Program-made: the position numbers and the translations under genes
Source of the DNA: JAPOUP01 sp026708635
GTDB taxonomy: Bacteria > Pseudomonadota > Alphaproteobacteria > Rhodobacterales > Rhodobacteraceae
Length of the DNA: 64,000 nt
Reading direction: 5' to 3'
NCBI GenBank assembly: GCA_965200115.1
Contig: OZ241336.1
Span: 3,534,001-3,598,000, forward strand
In this document: piece after piece, positions 52,748 through 61,896 of the stretch
Layout: each line of letters starts with the position of its first letter
Numbering within the stretch: the first letter of the stretch is position 1
The notes under the pieces: model-generated
The model's input: the letters and a program-made list of their open reading frames with translations, nothing else
Databases searched by the model: none
What the model was told of the DNA's origin: nothing

Positions 52748-53202
52748 AGGGCCTTCCGGCCATCGCGGCATCGTATGAGCGGACCGACGCCTTTCTGGGA
52801 AACCTGCGGGACAGCTGCGAGGCGGCCGGTAATGCCGGGGAGCGCGACCGGGTTGCGCGCGAGCGGGAACTGAACGACCAGGCCTGGTTCGTTCTGGCCT
52901 GGGGGCAGTTGGAGACGGAAATCGATGATGCCTGCAGGGACGCCATACAGTCGGGAAAGTCGCATCGGGAATGGCGATATCGCCGGGTGTGGGGCATGTT
53001 CGATCAGGACAACCCCAGGCTGAGCTTCAGGAACCGTCTCTCCCTGGTTCTGGACCGGAACAGCGACCTGTGGAGAAGAACCGTGGAACTCTACGAGGTT
53101 CGCAATCAGGTTGCGCATGGCGAACTTCGCTCGGAAGGCATCGACGTCTCGACCGTGATCGAGGATTTCTATCGCATCCACGCTTCGTTGGTACGGGATT
53201 GA
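52744..53202 (+). CDS. HEPN-like protein with RNxxxH motif
   Basis: A 152-residue all-helical protein. It carries RNQVAH at residues 120-125, the R-x4-H active-site signature of HEPN ribonucleases, preceded by two long helices (QAWFVLAWGQLETEIDDACR). It starts with GTG overlapping the previous stop (GTGA). HEPN proteins act as RNA-cutting toxins or as structural partners in defence and toxin-antitoxin pairs. Which role applies here is not determined. The gene looks intact. Confidence 0.55.
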   Translation: MKGLPAIAASYERTDAFLGNLRDSCEAAGNAGERDRVARERELNDQAWFVLAWGQLETEIDDACRDAIQSGKSHREWRYRRVWGMFDQDNPRLSFRNRLSLVLDRNSDLWRRTVELYEVRNQVAHGELRSEGIDVSTVIEDFYRIHASLVRD

Positions 53203-53468
53203 GCCACGGGTGAGTCAGCGTTGCTGCTTCCACGCAGGAAGAAGGCTTCGGCATGCCCATAGCTGCAGAGGCGGCGAACTGAACCGAACCCGACGATCGA
53301 TCTGCCTCTGCGCTTTACGAAACCGACGCGAATTGGGAATCATGGGCTGCCGGCAGGCGCGGGAGGACACTATGTTTCCTGTCGCGGTTACGCAGAACCC
53401 TCAGATCCCGCGCCATAGGTGAATTGGTTCGCAGCCTTGGCAAGTGTCAATGATAGCGTCCAGCATTC

Positions 53469-53720
53469 TCAAGACGTAGCCATTCGATCCGCCACTTGTC
53501 CCACTGTCTCCAAGTGATACGGCTGCCAGACAGCCGGCGATTCCTCGTCAGGCAGGTAACCGCCTTTCTCGCTCGTGCAAATGACCCGGCGGGACAGTTC
53601 CCCGTTCCGACCGTTCGCGGCGATTACCCGAACACGGTAGATGCAGACCGGCGGTGGGGTTTCAGGCAAGGCTTGGCACGCGTCAGCACTGTAATACCTT
53701 GAGGCCGGAGGGAGTTCATC
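53469..53720 (-). other. Coding-like fragment, unidentified
   Basis: A minus-strand frame ending at 53469 reads VCIYRVRVIAANGRNGELSR and EESPAVWQPYHLETVGQVAD, which looks protein-like. It has no convincing start, since the frame continues into the antisense of the TetR remnant. It may be a decayed gene. The remaining bases 53203-53468 show no supported feature. Confidence 0.3.
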
Positions 53721-53721
53721 G

Positions 53722-54008
53722 ATGGGTTTAATCAACTCCCAAAGTATCCTTGCGATGGCCAAAGCGCTTTGCCTTGAACAGGGCGTAATGGCTTGGTCAT
53801 CGAACCAGTTCGGGCTGTGCGCTGAGGTCAACAAATCCAACCTCTACAGGTATTTGGCAGCCGCGAAGAAATCCTGATCGCGCTCATCCATGCGGAGATG
53901 CACGGCTTCGTCGAGGGTTTCGGGAGCCGCGTCCCGCGGGGCGCGCCCTTTCGACAGCCGAATTCGCCCGCATCGTGGCCGATCAATATGGCATGCCATC
54001 TCTTGTGA
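53722..54008 (+). pseudogene. TetR-family regulator remnant
   Basis: From ATG 53722 the frame reads MGLINSQSILAMAKALCLEQ and AEVNKSNLYRYLAAAKKS, then TGA at 53875-53877. This is the TetR HTH (EQG... then VSKSNLYRYF). The next frame continues with GSREEILIALIHAEMHGFVE up to about 54008, so a frameshift near 53860 broke the gene. The C-terminal ligand domain is absent. It converges on the sulfatase gene, and may once have regulated the sulfatase/TTT operon. Confidence 0.6.
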
Positions 54009-54054
54009 GAGTTGGTAAACCGTGCCGCCTACCGACATACCGCCCCTGAATTCC

Positions 54055-55581
54055 CTACGCCATTCCGACCTGTGTCCGCGACGGGCCGATATCGTCCGGT
54101 CGCGAGGCGAGAAAGGACTCCAGCCGGTGCCTTAGGCCGACGGACTCCGGCGAGTCGAAGAGGTTCACGCATTCGTTTGGGTCGCGCTCAAGATCGTACA
54201 GTTCGCCCGCTCCGGAAGTCAGGTCGACGGTCATTTTCTCGGTCCGCGTCCTGACGGTGCGTAAGTTCAGTCGCACGCCTGTCCTGGAGGGCAGAAGCTC
54301 CCATTCATTCAATGCGAAGTCGCGGGTCGCCTCCGGTTTCTCGACAAGCGGCCGCAGGCTTTTGCCATGCTGCGCTAGCAGCGCCTCGGTGCCGCTATAG
54401 TCGAAAAACGTGGGTGCGAGGTCAATTGTCGAAACCGGCTGGTCGTTGGCTGCACCGGCGGGGATGCCCGGGCCCCTCAGGATCATTGGCACACGCAGCA
54501 GACCGTCGTAGTGCATGGGTCCCTTAAGGATCAGTCCATGGTCACCAAGCCAGTCTCCATGGTCGCTGGTGAAGACGACAATTGTATTCCGGTCCAGCCC
54601 GGCCTCGTCCAGTGCGATCAGTATGCGGCCGATATTATGGTCGATCAGCGCGATCTGGCCGTAGGTATTGGCGATGATCTCACGAAGCTGGCCATCCGTC
54701 TGCACGGGAATCCGGCTGTAGGACTTACGTATCTCCACGCTTTTTCCCGTGCCCTGCGGTTCGCTTGTCAGCACCGCCTCGTGCCACCATGGCCTTCCCG
54801 TGAAATCACGCGTTCGATGTGCCGGCAGGTCGACTTCGGCGGGATCGTGCAGACGTGACCATGGTTCCGGCGCGTCAAATGGGTGGTGCGGATCCGGGAA
54901 ACTGACCCAGGCGCAGAACGGGCCCTCGCCGCGGGCGTGCCTTAACCATTCGATGGCGCGGTCGGCCGTCCAGGTCGAGTTGTGCCAGGCCACGGGCAGT
55001 TTCGAATGCCAGGTCTGGGCCGCTTCCTTCGTGTCACCCGCGTTTTCGAGGTACAGAGCGTTTTTTTCGTCGCCGTGCCCGTCGGCATGGAACCAGCGTT
55101 CGTAATGCTGGCCGCGCGGCGGGCGTTCGGGCAGGAACCAGTTATGTCCCACCAGCATCAGCTCCACACGGTTAAATCCCATATATGGACCGTTCCACGT
55201 TTCGGGAAAGCTGGCTGACGACTCAATGCATTCAGGGGTCCCGGTGGGCTGGAAGGTATGATAGGTCGCGAAATGCGCCTTGCCGAAGAACGCCGTTTCG
55301 TAGCCCGCGGCGGCCATCGCCCCGGCAAATCCATTCGCGCCGATCTCCGGCGGCAGGTCGATGCCGTTATCGTGCACGCCGTGCGTGCGGCATAGCTGGC
55401 CCGTCAGTATGGACGCCCGGGCGGGCTGGCAGACCACGCAGGGAGTGATACAGTTCGAAAATCTGGTGCCTTGGCCCGCGAGGCTGTCGAGATGCGGTGT
55501 CTTCACCCCACGCCCTTCAAACCCGAGGCAGTCGGCGCGGAGCTGGTCCGCGGAAATGAGCAGGATGTTTGGCCGGATCAT
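54055..55581 (-). CDS. Sulfatase-family hydrolase
   Basis: A 508-residue type I sulfatase or phosphonate-ester hydrolase. The formylglycine motif is CQPARAS (Cys51, Pro53, Arg55), the metal-binding N-terminus is NILLISADQLRADCLG, and VVFTSDHGDWLGDHGL gives the second Asp/His set. There is no signal peptide, so it acts in the cytoplasm. It overlaps the tctA stop by 4 bases and is last in the tctC-tctB-tctA-sulfatase operon, so its substrate is likely a sulfate or phosphonate ester of a carboxylate imported by the TTT system. Confidence 0.92.
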   Translation of the reverse strand: MIRPNILLISADQLRADCLGFEGRGVKTPHLDSLAGQGTRFSNCITPCVVCQPARASILTGQLCRTHGVHDNGIDLPPEIGANGFAGAMAAAGYETAFFGKAHFATYHTFQPTGTPECIESSASFPETWNGPYMGFNRVELMLVGHNWFLPERPPRGQHYERWFHADGHGDEKNALYLENAGDTKEAAQTWHSKLPVAWHNSTWTADRAIEWLRHARGEGPFCAWVSFPDPHHPFDAPEPWSRLHDPAEVDLPAHRTRDFTGRPWWHEAVLTSEPQGTGKSVEIRKSYSRIPVQTDGQLREIIANTYGQIALIDHNIGRILIALDEAGLDRNTIVVFTSDHGDWLGDHGLILKGPMHYDGLLRVPMILRGPGIPAGAANDQPVSTIDLAPTFFDYSGTEALLAQHGKSLRPLVEKPEATRDFALNEWELLPSRTGVRLNLRTVRTRTEKMTVDLTSGAGELYDLERDPNECVNLFDSPESVGLRHRLESFLASRPDDIGPSRTQVGMA

Positions 55582-57170
55582 GCCCCGGCCCGTTTTTTCC
55601 GACGGAGGGAAAACACGATCACTCCGACCGATAGCGCGATGAACGCGAACGCGACCGGGCTCGTTACCAGAAAGAACGGGTCACCGCCGGTGGCCGCGAA
55701 CGCCTGTCGCGCGGTTTCCTCCAGTTTTCCGCCAAGCAGGAAGGCGATGACGAACGGGAGCGGGGACATGCCGAGCCGGCGCATGAAATAGCCAAGCACG
55801 CCGAAGGCGATCGCGAACCACATCGCCTCCATCCGGGTCTCCTGAACATAAATGGCGGTCAGGGTCAGCAGCAGCACGATCGGCAGAAGGATGTGTTTGG
55901 GAACGCGGATCATGATGCCCATCGATCGCATGAAAACCCCTCCGACCGTCCAGTTCAGCAGATTGGCCAGCATCATCGCCGTAAACAGGCCGAAGGCGAT
56001 TACGAGTTCCGGATTCACCGTATCGGCGCTGAACCTGAATACCGAAGGGCCGGGGTTGAAACCGCCGATGCTCTCCGCCGCGAGGATCAGGAACACGGCG
56101 GCCGCGTTGCCTGGAATGCCAAGGGACAGCACCGGAATCAGATTGGCACCGGAAACGGAGGAATTCGCGGCTTCGGTCGCCGCGACACCTTCCGGAGCGC
56201 CGGTTCCGAACGCGGGGTCATCCGTGGACTTGACGCGTTCGTAACGGTTCCGGTTGAGGGAATAGCCGAGTGTCGCCGCCAGAGTGGATCCGATTCCGGG
56301 CAACGCGCCGATGGCCGTGCCGATCAGTGCGGAGCGCGCTATATACGGTGCCAGCCGACCGATGTCGCCTCGGTTCAGTCTCTGGTCACCCCGTTCCATA
56401 ACCGGTTCAGGCGCCGCGCCGGATCTGCGCTCGCTCCTGAGATCCTCGATGCCCTTGAACACCTCGCCCAGAATTAGAACGCCTAGGACGGCCGTGGTTA
56501 CGGGAAAGCCCCCGGCCAGACTCTGCGTTCCCATGCTGAGACGGGGATAGAAATCCTCTCCCGTTCCAACAAAGGACGCGAACAGTCCCAATCCCATCGA
56601 GATCAAACCCTTGCCTACGGAGTTTCCGATGACCGACGAGATGAACGCGAGCGAAAGGATCAGGAGGGCGGTTTTCTCGGGGAGGTCCAGGTAGGACTCA
56701 ACCAGAATCGCCAGAAACGGAGCGCACAGGATCAGGACGACATCCGAGAACGTGTCGCCGGACGCGGAGGAGAAATGGGCGATCCGGAGTGCCTTGCCGG
56801 CCCGCCCGCCGCGCGCCATCGGATAGCCGTCGAGAGTGGTCATGAACGCGTCCGGCGTGCCGGGTGTGTTGAAGAGGATGGCGGGCACCGCGCCACCTAC
56901 GGTCGCGCCCTTCATCACGCCGATCAGGAAACCCATCACCGGAAGCAGCGCGTCAGGGGTGAAGCCAAAGGCCGAGATCAGGATTGGCAGGGAAATCGCC
57001 ATGGCGACCGGTCCCGCGAGCCCCGGCGTCGCGCCCGTCGCGATTCCCAGCAGGAACCCGAAGAGAATCATCGCCAGGGTTATGGAGATGGGGACTCCAA
57101 GGACGCTGAACATCTCCGGTCCGCCGAAAACGGCCAGAACGCCCAGGCGGATGTAATCGAACACCCCCAT
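55578..57170 (-). CDS. tctA: Tripartite tricarboxylate transporter, large permease TctA
   Basis: A 530-residue permease with about twelve hydrophobic helices. It has the early GIATGATPGLAGPVAMAISL and the conserved duplicate ALPGIGSTLAATLGYSLNR, the glycine/proline-rich signatures of TctA. It forms the proton- or sodium-coupled channel of the TTT importer, with the small TctB and the periplasmic TctC. It overlaps tctB by one base and the sulfatase by four. Confidence 0.95.
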   Translation of the reverse strand: MGVFDYIRLGVLAVFGGPEMFSVLGVPISITLAMILFGFLLGIATGATPGLAGPVAMAISLPILISAFGFTPDALLPVMGFLIGVMKGATVGGAVPAILFNTPGTPDAFMTTLDGYPMARGGRAGKALRIAHFSSASGDTFSDVVLILCAPFLAILVESYLDLPEKTALLILSLAFISSVIGNSVGKGLISMGLGLFASFVGTGEDFYPRLSMGTQSLAGGFPVTTAVLGVLILGEVFKGIEDLRSERRSGAAPEPVMERGDQRLNRGDIGRLAPYIARSALIGTAIGALPGIGSTLAATLGYSLNRNRYERVKSTDDPAFGTGAPEGVAATEAANSSVSGANLIPVLSLGIPGNAAAVFLILAAESIGGFNPGPSVFRFSADTVNPELVIAFGLFTAMMLANLLNWTVGGVFMRSMGIMIRVPKHILLPIVLLLTLTAIYVQETRMEAMWFAIAFGVLGYFMRRLGMSPLPFVIAFLLGGKLEETARQAFAATGGDPFFLVTSPVAFAFIALSVGVIVFSLRRKKRAGA

Positions 57171-57721
57171 CAGACGTCACCGTTCGGGGGGAGCAGCAGA
57201 TCCTCGAAGGGTAGGTCATAGACGGCGATCATCGCCAGCGTCGCCAGCGCACCGATCAATATCGAGCGGACCGTCACGCGTCCTTCGACTGAAGAGATCA
57301 GACCCGTCACCAGCAGGGAGCCGCCGAGGAAGAAACCGATGTGCTTCCACGGAATCGTGTTCCGCAGCGCGCGATATCCCTCCTCCGTCACCAGACCGGC
57401 CGCGGCGGGACCGGCCCAGCGCATCACCGCGTGGCTGACAGCCAGTATTGAAAGCAGAACCACGAGGAATCGCAGGTTGCCGGGCGTGACGCGGGTTTTC
57501 GCCGACGCCGTGCCGTCGCGGTGATGCACGAGCGCCCCTCCGGCAAGTACGAAACCCGCGGCCACCGTTGGCGCGAGCGCGTCACCGACCGAGACCTGCC
57601 GCCGTACGGTCTCAACCAGGCCCGTGGAGGTGTCTGAGGGAATCCACAGGAAAATCGCCGTGAGCGACGCCGCGATGCATCCTATGCCGAGGACATGATT
57701 CGTGATTGACCGGGGCCTCAT
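57170..57721 (-). CDS. tctB: Tripartite tricarboxylate transporter, small subunit TctB
   Basis: A 183-residue protein with four hydrophobic segments, the normal topology of TctB. Helices lie near residues 10-25, 45-65, 80-100 and 125-170. Sequence conservation in this family is low, so the call rests on size, topology and position between tctC and tctA with a one-base overlap at tctA. Confidence 0.88.
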   Translation of the reverse strand: MRPRSITNHVLGIGCIAASLTAIFLWIPSDTSTGLVETVRRQVSVGDALAPTVAAGFVLAGGALVHHRDGTASAKTRVTPGNLRFLVVLLSILAVSHAVMRWAGPAAAGLVTEEGYRALRNTIPWKHIGFFLGGSLLVTGLISSVEGRVTVRSILIGALATLAMIAVYDLPFEDLLLPPNGDV

Positions 57722-57785
57722 GCAGTCCAGCCGTCGAATTCGGCGCCCCGGACACTTTCCGGTGTTCCGGAGCGCCGATTCCGGT

Positions 57786-58736
57786 TCACTCCGACGCCGC
57801 CGCCAGCAGCGCTCCGGCGTTTTCGAAGTCGCTGTTCACCAGCGCGTTGAGTTCCTCGCCCGTAATGACGGTCGGACCACCGAAAGAGTTTCGGATAACG
57901 CCGCCAGCTTTCGTGGATTCGTCCCGGACCACTTCGGCGATAGCCGAAGCTAGCGCTTCACCGGCTTCAGTCGGCATTCCCGCCGGACCGATGAACACGA
58001 AATAGCCGTCGGCGCTGAACTCGACTCCCAGATCGGACAGCAGGGGCGCGTCCGGGGTTTGCCCAAGTGGGGTTGACAGGGCGGACGCGAGATTCACCAG
58101 GTCACCGGCCGCCACTCCCTTGGACTGGATGCCGGCCATGAAACCGAGATCCATGTCACCCGCGTTGACCCCATTCATTACCGCACGGCCACCGGCCACC
58201 TGAATGATGTTCAGATCCACGCCGTTTCGCTTTCCAAGCAGATACGCGATGTCCGCCAGTTTGGGACTCATGACGCCGAACCTGATCCGCTCACCGTCCT
58301 TGGCCGCGGCGATCACGTCGTGGAAAGTGTTCCATCCCTTGGATGCCTGCGAGACGATACCCATCTGAAAGCCGGCGGTCGTGACGATTGGCGTGAAATC
58401 AGCGGGGGTTACGCCCGCTTCGGCGGCACGCATGTTGTACCCGAGCGTTTCCGTGACCACCATCCCGATGACGCTGCCGTCATTCGGCTCGTCCTTGATC
58501 GCCAGGGCGAGATTCATGCCTCCCTTGCCCGTGATCTGTTCCGGTACGATTGTCCAACCGTGGCGCGTCTCCAGCTCTTCCGCGATTAGCCGCGCCTGCG
58601 TGTCGGCACCTCCGCCGGCCGCGAACGCGATAGCCAGCTTTATAGGCCCCGGCGGGGTCCAGTCGGTCGCCATCGCTGCCGTTGATCCCAACAGCGTCGC
58701 GAATGCGGCTATGGAAGCGGATATCAATGTTCTCAT
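57786..58736 (-). CDS. tctC: TTT periplasmic binding protein TctC (Bug family)
   Basis: A 316-residue Bug receptor. It has a Sec signal peptide (MRTLISASIAAFATLLGSTA, cleavage near AMAT) and a mature domain with IKLAIAFAAGGGADTQARLI, the carboxylate-binding loop of the family. The ATG at 58736 is preceded by GGGAGA, which decides against the frame extension to 58799. It is first in the operon, so its operator region is shared with the divergent marR gene. Ligands of the family are organic acids. Confidence 0.92.
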   Translation of the reverse strand: MRTLISASIAAFATLLGSTAAMATDWTPPGPIKLAIAFAAGGGADTQARLIAEELETRHGWTIVPEQITGKGGMNLALAIKDEPNDGSVIGMVVTETLGYNMRAAEAGVTPADFTPIVTTAGFQMGIVSQASKGWNTFHDVIAAAKDGERIRFGVMSPKLADIAYLLGKRNGVDLNIIQVAGGRAVMNGVNAGDMDLGFMAGIQSKGVAAGDLVNLASALSTPLGQTPDAPLLSDLGVEFSADGYFVFIGPAGMPTEAGEALASAIAEVVRDESTKAGGVIRNSFGGPTVITGEELNALVNSDFENAGALLAAASE

Positions 58737-58791
58737 GTCGGTCTCCCTGACTCCGTGTTTCCGACCCAGTAGATTACCAATCGTATGAGGG

Positions 58792-58831
58792 GTCAACAAA
58801 AAGTTGACGTGTCAACGATTACCTGTATCCT
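58792..58831. promoter_or_regulatory. Divergent promoter/operator region of marR and tctC
   Basis: Three copies of the six-base arm occur as GTCAAC (58792-58797), GTTGAC (58803-58808) and GTCAAC (58811-58816). The central pair forms a 6-2-6 palindrome typical of MarR operators. TTGACG (58804) and TATCCT (58826) with a 16-base spacer could be the marR -35/-10 boxes, so the palindrome overlaps the promoter, which fits autorepression. Confidence 0.55.
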
Positions 58832-58878
58832 GATCCCATTGGCCGTTGGTTTTTTGCGGGTGAGGGCGTCTCAGGAGC

Positions 58879-59343
58879 ATGAATGTGAAGTCTAGCGAGC
58901 GTGGGGATTCGATACAGGACCAGCTGACGTTCCGTCTGTCGCGGCTGAACGCCAGACTGAATGCGCAGGCCTCCAGACTCCTTGGCGAAAACCATGGAAT
59001 TTCCCTGACCCAGTGGCGGGTTCTGGTTCTGGTGCGCTCGCTTGACCGGCCCACGCTCACGGAGATCGCGCGGGAAAGTCAGCTGGACAAGGGCCAGCTC
59101 AGCCGCTGCATTCGCGGTATGCTTGCCAGCGGATTGGTAATGGCCAGCGAGAGTGAAACCGATCACCGGAAGAGCCGGTTATGTCTGACGGTGAAAGGCG
59201 AGCGGCTCCATAAGTATGCGTGGCCGGCCATGCGTTCGAGGCGGGAAATGCTCATGGATACGATGAGTGGGGCCGAGCGCCGGATAGTATTCGATGTGCT
59301 GGACAGGCTCGAGAGCGTTGCGCAGGTGGAGCTTGGGCCGTGA
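58879..59343 (+). CDS. MarR-family transcriptional regulator
   Basis: A 154-residue winged-helix regulator. The recognition region is SLTQWRVLVLVRSLDRPTLT, ESQLDKGQLSRCIRGMLASG with the wing at SETDHRKSRLCLTVKGERL. MarR proteins commonly sense small aromatic or acidic ligands. The gene is the first of a three-gene unit; its TGA overlaps the GTG of the sulfatase. It is divergent from tctC, so it probably controls both directions. Confidence 0.9.
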   Translation: MNVKSSERGDSIQDQLTFRLSRLNARLNAQASRLLGENHGISLTQWRVLVLVRSLDRPTLTEIARESQLDKGQLSRCIRGMLASGLVMASESETDHRKSRLCLTVKGERLHKYAWPAMRSRREMLMDTMSGAERRIVFDVLDRLESVAQVELGP

Positions 59344-60773
59344 GCCAGTCCAATCTGCTCGTGATCATGTCAGACGAGCATCAGGCCCAGGCCATGGGGT
59401 GTGCGGGCCATCCATTCGTCCGAACGCCCAACCTCGACTCGCTGGCCGCGCGAGGGCTGCGGTTCACCGATGCCAGCACCCCGTCACCGATCTGCGTTCC
59501 CGCCCGCGCCTCGTTCGCGACCGGAAAATATGTCCACCAGACGCGGCTCTGGGACAACGCGATGCCATATGACGGGTCGATTCCGGGCTGGGGCCACGCC
59601 CTGCAGCGGGCGGGAATCTCAGTCGAGTCCATAGGAAAGCTACATTACCGCGATGTCGCCGACCCGACGGGATTCGATTTGGAGCATCTTCCGATGATGG
59701 TTGTGGACGGTGTTGGCATGGTCTGGGCCTCAATCCGCCGCGAGGACGAGCGCATGACCGCGGGTGGCCGGATGCTCGGCGAATACATCGGACCCGGCAG
59801 CAGCGGGTATACCGAGTATGACGACGCCATCGTCATGCGGACCGCGGACTGGTTTCGAAACCGCGCCGCAGGCGGGGACGGGAGTCCATGGTGCCTGTTC
59901 GTCGGGCTGGTAGCGCCGCATTTTCCGCTCGTCGTGCCTCAGGAGTATTTCGATCTCTACCCCGTGGACACGCTTCCCGAGCCCAAGCTGGGTCCACGAA
60001 CAGGATATGTCCGTCATCCCTGGGTTGAGCGGCAGAATGCCGTGATGGACAGTGAGGGGCAGTTCAGCGATACTGGTGAACGCCTGCGCGCGATGGCCGC
60101 GTACTACGGTCTTTGCTCCAGGCTGGACCATTCCGTGGGCAGGATACTGAACTCACTCGATGAGGCGGGTTACGGCAGGACGACGACCGTGGTCTACACC
60201 TCCGATCATGGCGACAATGTCGGCGCGCGCGGGTTGTGGGGAAAGTCGAATTTCTATCAGGAGAGCGTGGCGGTGCCATTGATCATGGCCGGGCCTGGCG
60301 TTCCGGTGGGAGTCTGCGACACGCCGGTAAGCTTGCTTGATCTTTCGGCGAGCATTCCAGCGCATTTCGGCGTGGAATTCCACTGTATGGGGCGTCCGTT
60401 GACCGGTATCGCCACCGGACCCGCCGATCCGGAACGCCAGGTGTTCAGCGAATATCATGCGTTGGGTGCGGTATCGGGCGCTTTCATGCTCAGGAAGGGG
60501 CACTGGAAGTACATCCACTACGTCGGTTTTCCCCCTGAGCTGTTCGATCTGGACTCGGATCCACAGGAGCTTGAGGATTTGGGCTCGGAACCGGCCCATG
60601 CCCGGGTCGTTGACATGATGCATGCCGGGCTGGAGCGCATATGCGACCCGGTGGCGGTCGACGAGATGGCTTTCGCCGACCAGGCCGCGATGGTGGAGCG
60701 CTACGGTGGGCGAGGGGAAGCGCTGAAGCTCGGCATGCGGGGAGCCACACCGGCGCCGGAAACGCGGACGTGA
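59340..60773 (+). CDS. Sulfatase-family hydrolase
   Basis: A 477-residue sulfatase or phosphodiesterase of the alkaline-phosphatase superfamily. It has NLLVIMSDEHQAQAMGCAGH with a metal-binding Asp, the formylglycine motif CVPARAS (Cys52, Pro54, Arg56), and VVYTSDHGDNVGARGLW. GTG at 59340 overlaps the marR stop; the frame upstream belongs to a different reading of marR. No signal peptide is visible, so the location is cytoplasmic. It is followed with a GTGA overlap by the metallo-beta-lactamase-fold gene. Confidence 0.92.
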   Translation: MSQSNLLVIMSDEHQAQAMGCAGHPFVRTPNLDSLAARGLRFTDASTPSPICVPARASFATGKYVHQTRLWDNAMPYDGSIPGWGHALQRAGISVESIGKLHYRDVADPTGFDLEHLPMMVVDGVGMVWASIRREDERMTAGGRMLGEYIGPGSSGYTEYDDAIVMRTADWFRNRAAGGDGSPWCLFVGLVAPHFPLVVPQEYFDLYPVDTLPEPKLGPRTGYVRHPWVERQNAVMDSEGQFSDTGERLRAMAAYYGLCSRLDHSVGRILNSLDEAGYGRTTTVVYTSDHGDNVGARGLWGKSNFYQESVAVPLIMAGPGVPVGVCDTPVSLLDLSASIPAHFGVEFHCMGRPLTGIATGPADPERQVFSEYHALGAVSGAFMLRKGHWKYIHYVGFPPELFDLDSDPQELEDLGSEPAHARVVDMMHAGLERICDPVAVDEMAFADQAAMVERYGGRGEALKLGMRGATPAPETRT

Positions 60774-61672
60774 GACTGACGATTCTCGGATCCGGTTCTC
60801 CGGAGCCGAGCGCCAGCCGCGCGTCGTCGGGCTATCTCGTTGAGGTCGGAGAGGACAGACTGCTGTTTGATTGCGGTGGAGGCGTGTTCGACCGGTTGCT
60901 GCAGGCCGGTTTACGGCCCTCGGACGTGGACTATGTTTTTTTCAGCCACCTGCATTCCGATCACATGATGGACTACGCTAGGCTTGTCCACGCGGCCTGG
61001 GACGAAAGTGGAGTGTCACCCAAAGTCATCGGCCCGAAGCCGATTGCCTCGATGACGCGCGGGCTGTTCGGGCCGGACGGAGTTTTTGCCGCCGACCTGC
61101 GCGCGCGAACCGAACTTGCGCCGAGCCAGCGGCTCTGGCTGTCACGCGGTGGTTCGCTTCCACGTCCCTTACCCACGCCGGAGATCACCGAGATCGCCGC
61201 CGGATGGGCGATGGATGGCGGTGGTTGGCGTATCATGACCTGTGAGGTTCCACATGCCCAGCCCATACTCGAGTGCATGGCGTTCAGGGTGGAGACGTCC
61301 GGGGGTAGCTTCGTCTATTCGGGTGACGCGGGTCTCTGCGAAGGGTTTGAGCGCTTTAGCCGGAACGCGGACGTTCTGCTGCACTGGTGCTACCGTCTGG
61401 ACGGCGAGCGGTCCCATCCGGAGATGGAGTCGCTGACGCCGACTCCTTCGGAGATCGCCCGCATGGCCCGGCGGGCAGGGGTGAAGCGGCTGCTGCTCAC
61501 GCATTTCAGGGTGCATATGGATGTGCCCGCGAGGCGCGCGGGAGCCGTCGCGGCGCTCAGGGAGACTTTCGGCGAGACGTCCGAGGTGGTGGAGGATCTG
61601 AAAGTCTACGACATCGGCGACCGGGGTGTTGCCCGACGCCCGTCGGTTCGGAAAGCCAGCCAAGGGACCTGA
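60770..61672 (+). CDS. Metallo-beta-lactamase-fold hydrolase (RNase Z/arylsulfatase-like group)
   Basis: A 300-residue MBL-fold protein. Zinc ligands are in SHLHSDHMMD (His60, His62, Asp64, His65), later FVYSGDAGLCEG with the bridging Asp, and LLLTHFRVHMD near the C-terminus. GTG at 60770 overlaps the sulfatase stop. Family relatives include arylsulfatase AtsA-like and RNase Z-like hydrolases, so a second hydrolytic step on the same substrate is plausible. The start codon is fixed by the overlap and by the standard N-terminus (RLTILGSGSPEPSASRASSG). Confidence 0.88.
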   Translation: MRLTILGSGSPEPSASRASSGYLVEVGEDRLLFDCGGGVFDRLLQAGLRPSDVDYVFFSHLHSDHMMDYARLVHAAWDESGVSPKVIGPKPIASMTRGLFGPDGVFAADLRARTELAPSQRLWLSRGGSLPRPLPTPEITEIAAGWAMDGGGWRIMTCEVPHAQPILECMAFRVETSGGSFVYSGDAGLCEGFERFSRNADVLLHWCYRLDGERSHPEMESLTPTPSEIARMARRAGVKRLLLTHFRVHMDVPARRAGAVAALRETFGETSEVVEDLKVYDIGDRGVARRPSVRKASQGT

Positions 61673-61698
61673 GCGTGCTGTCGGCTTCGGCCGCGCGC

Positions 61699-61788
61699 CC
61701 GGGGGATCGCGGCCTGGCTGTCATTCAGCGACGCCGAGGCCAGGACGCGGCTGATGGGGATTTTGCCAAATTTCACGAAGGTAGCCAC
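61699..61788 (-). pseudogene. IS5-type transposase remnant
   Basis: A minus-strand stretch reads GKIPISRVLASASLNDSQAA then IPRA, closely matching the transposase of the complete IS in this window (GDVPVSCILTSASLHDSQAA). The similarity ends sharply on both sides. It is a fragment of a related element, left after decay. Confidence 0.5.
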
Positions 61789-61896
61789 CTAGTTTCAGTG
61801 AAATTCCGGGGTCAGCGCCCTGCAGCTGCGCCGAAACCGCCAAGCCGGTGCGGCAGCGGCTTGAAAATCCTGGTAGCGATGGGATATGATAGGAGC

